Assembly: GCF_000711885.1 (NCBI RefSeq)
Contig: NZ_JONK01000001.1
Coordinates: 372,001-436,000 of the forward strand
Origin: Chromobacterium haemolyticum DSM 19808
GTDB taxonomy: Bacteria; Pseudomonadota; Gammaproteobacteria; Burkholderiales; Chromobacteriaceae
DNA: 64,000 bases
Direction of reading: 5' to 3'
The stretch's first letter is position 1. Every line of letters starts with the position of its first letter. The translations under genes and the position numbers were made by a program. Of this stretch, positions 63,580 to 64,000 are shown piece after piece. A model generated the notes under the pieces. It did not search any database and had not been told where the DNA came from. It saw only the letters and a program-made list of their open reading frames with translations.

Positions 63580-64000
63580 GCTGAACAGCGTGCGCGCGCC
63601 TTCGTAACGGGCCGCGAAATAACTGTTGTCCAGCCGCGCCACGCGGATGGAGCTATTGGTGCGCGGCGCGTGCACGAACTTGCCGTCGCCTATGAAGATG
63701 CCCATGTGGGAGAACGGGCGGTTCATGGTGTTGAAGAACACCAGGTCTCCTACCCGCATCCGGCTGTCCGGGATGGGGCGCGCCACGCTGGCGATTTCGG
63801 CGGCGGTGCGCGGCAGCGTGACGCCGACGGCGTTCTGGTAGATGTAGCCGACCATGCCGCTGCAATCCAAACCGGCCTCGGGATTGGTGCCGCCGAACTT
63901 GTAGTCCAGGCCCAGCAGGCCCAGCGTGTAGATCAGGATTTCCCGGCTGGCGCCGTCGGCTTTCAATCCGGAGAGGCTGAGGTCGCCGGAGGGGCGGGGT
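63577..64000 (-). CDS. NlpC/P60 peptidase, 5' end outside window
   Basis: At least 141 codons; the frame is open to the right edge, so the start (with a likely signal peptide) is outside. NlpC/P60 domain: GLDYKFGGTNPEAGLDCSGM with the catalytic Cys, VGDLVFFNTMNRPFSHMGIF with catalytic His, and KFVHAPRTN as third polar site. Cleaves gamma-D-glutamyl-diaminopimelate links in peptidoglycan, or related bonds. The stop codon is the outer TAA of repeat copy L. Confidence 0.88.
   Translation of the reverse strand, partial: PRPSGDLSLSGLKADGASREILIYTLGLLGLDYKFGGTNPEAGLDCSGMVGYIYQNAVGVTLPRTAAEIASVARPIPDSRMRVGDLVFFNTMNRPFSHMGIFIGDGKFVHAPRTNSSIRVARLDNSYFAARYEGARTLFS

Noticed and set aside
1-64000. tRNA, rRNA, CRISPR arrays, prophage and attachment sites
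   Set aside because: No cloverleaf, regular spaced repeat, integrase or phage structural gene was recognised by eye.

Overview
The window looks like a chromosomal segment of a Chromobacterium-type betaproteobacterium (Neisseriales). This is inferred from the high G+C content, the wealth of methyl-accepting chemotaxis proteins (seven), an LpxO-type lipid A hydroxylase, AcnB, class I Fbp and an AAC(6')-like acetyltransferase. It is an inference from gene content, not from a marker gene. No tRNA, rRNA, CRISPR array, intact IS or prophage was seen.

Layout. 1-5.7 kb: minus-strand exopolysaccharide operon (wecB, processive GT2 synthase, bactofilin-like beta-helix protein, periplasmic alpha/alpha protein, deacetylase-like protein cut by the window edge), the last four genes joined by ATGA overlaps and preceded by an 85-bp-period direct repeat. 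6.2-8.1 kb: small zinc-ribbon membrane protein, an amidohydrolase remnant, lpxO. 8.3-14.5 kb: arginine-derivative locus (DDAH, HisJQM-type importer without ATPase, Lrp/AsnC regulator, AstE-like deacylase, CtlX-like hydrolase). 15-17.1 kb: small membrane protein and a DppA-type binding protein. 17.5-23.9 kb: the most unusual locus, a putative new RiPP-like cluster. It has a 26-codon peptide gene, a terminator-like hairpin, three consecutive heme-oxygenase-like metal oxidase (HDO) proteins each with an N-terminal PqqD/RRE-like region, a class III aminotransferase, an EamA exporter and a GNAT acetyltransferase. An SDR and a LysR gene face it. 26.2-29.7 kb: complete OpuC/YehZYXW-type osmoprotectant importer. 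29.7-41.4 kb: XRE regulator, NADAR protein, fbp, two orphan binding proteins, LysR, acnB, aac(6')-like gene, CxxC microprotein, mdtJI, ggt. 41.6-61.9 kb: chemotaxis region with seven MCPs and an alternative operon STAS-cheA-MCP-cheW-cheR-cheB. 62-64 kb: GT1 glycosyltransferase and the end of an NlpC/P60 peptidase.

A dispersed, non-coding repeat (about 140-170 bp, terminal inverted repeats TAAGAACCTGTTTACGATC) occurs about 13 times, whole or deleted. In ten cases its outer TAA/TAG/TGA is exactly the stop codon of the neighbouring gene, in both orientations and at either end. This suggests a MITE-like or REP-like element that settles at stop codons and may form 3' ends of transcripts.

How the parts work together: amino-acid and osmolyte importers, the arginine hydrolases and many chemoreceptors suggest a versatile environmental heterotroph. 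The HDO cluster appears to make and export a small modified peptide, but its product cannot be deduced from sequence alone.
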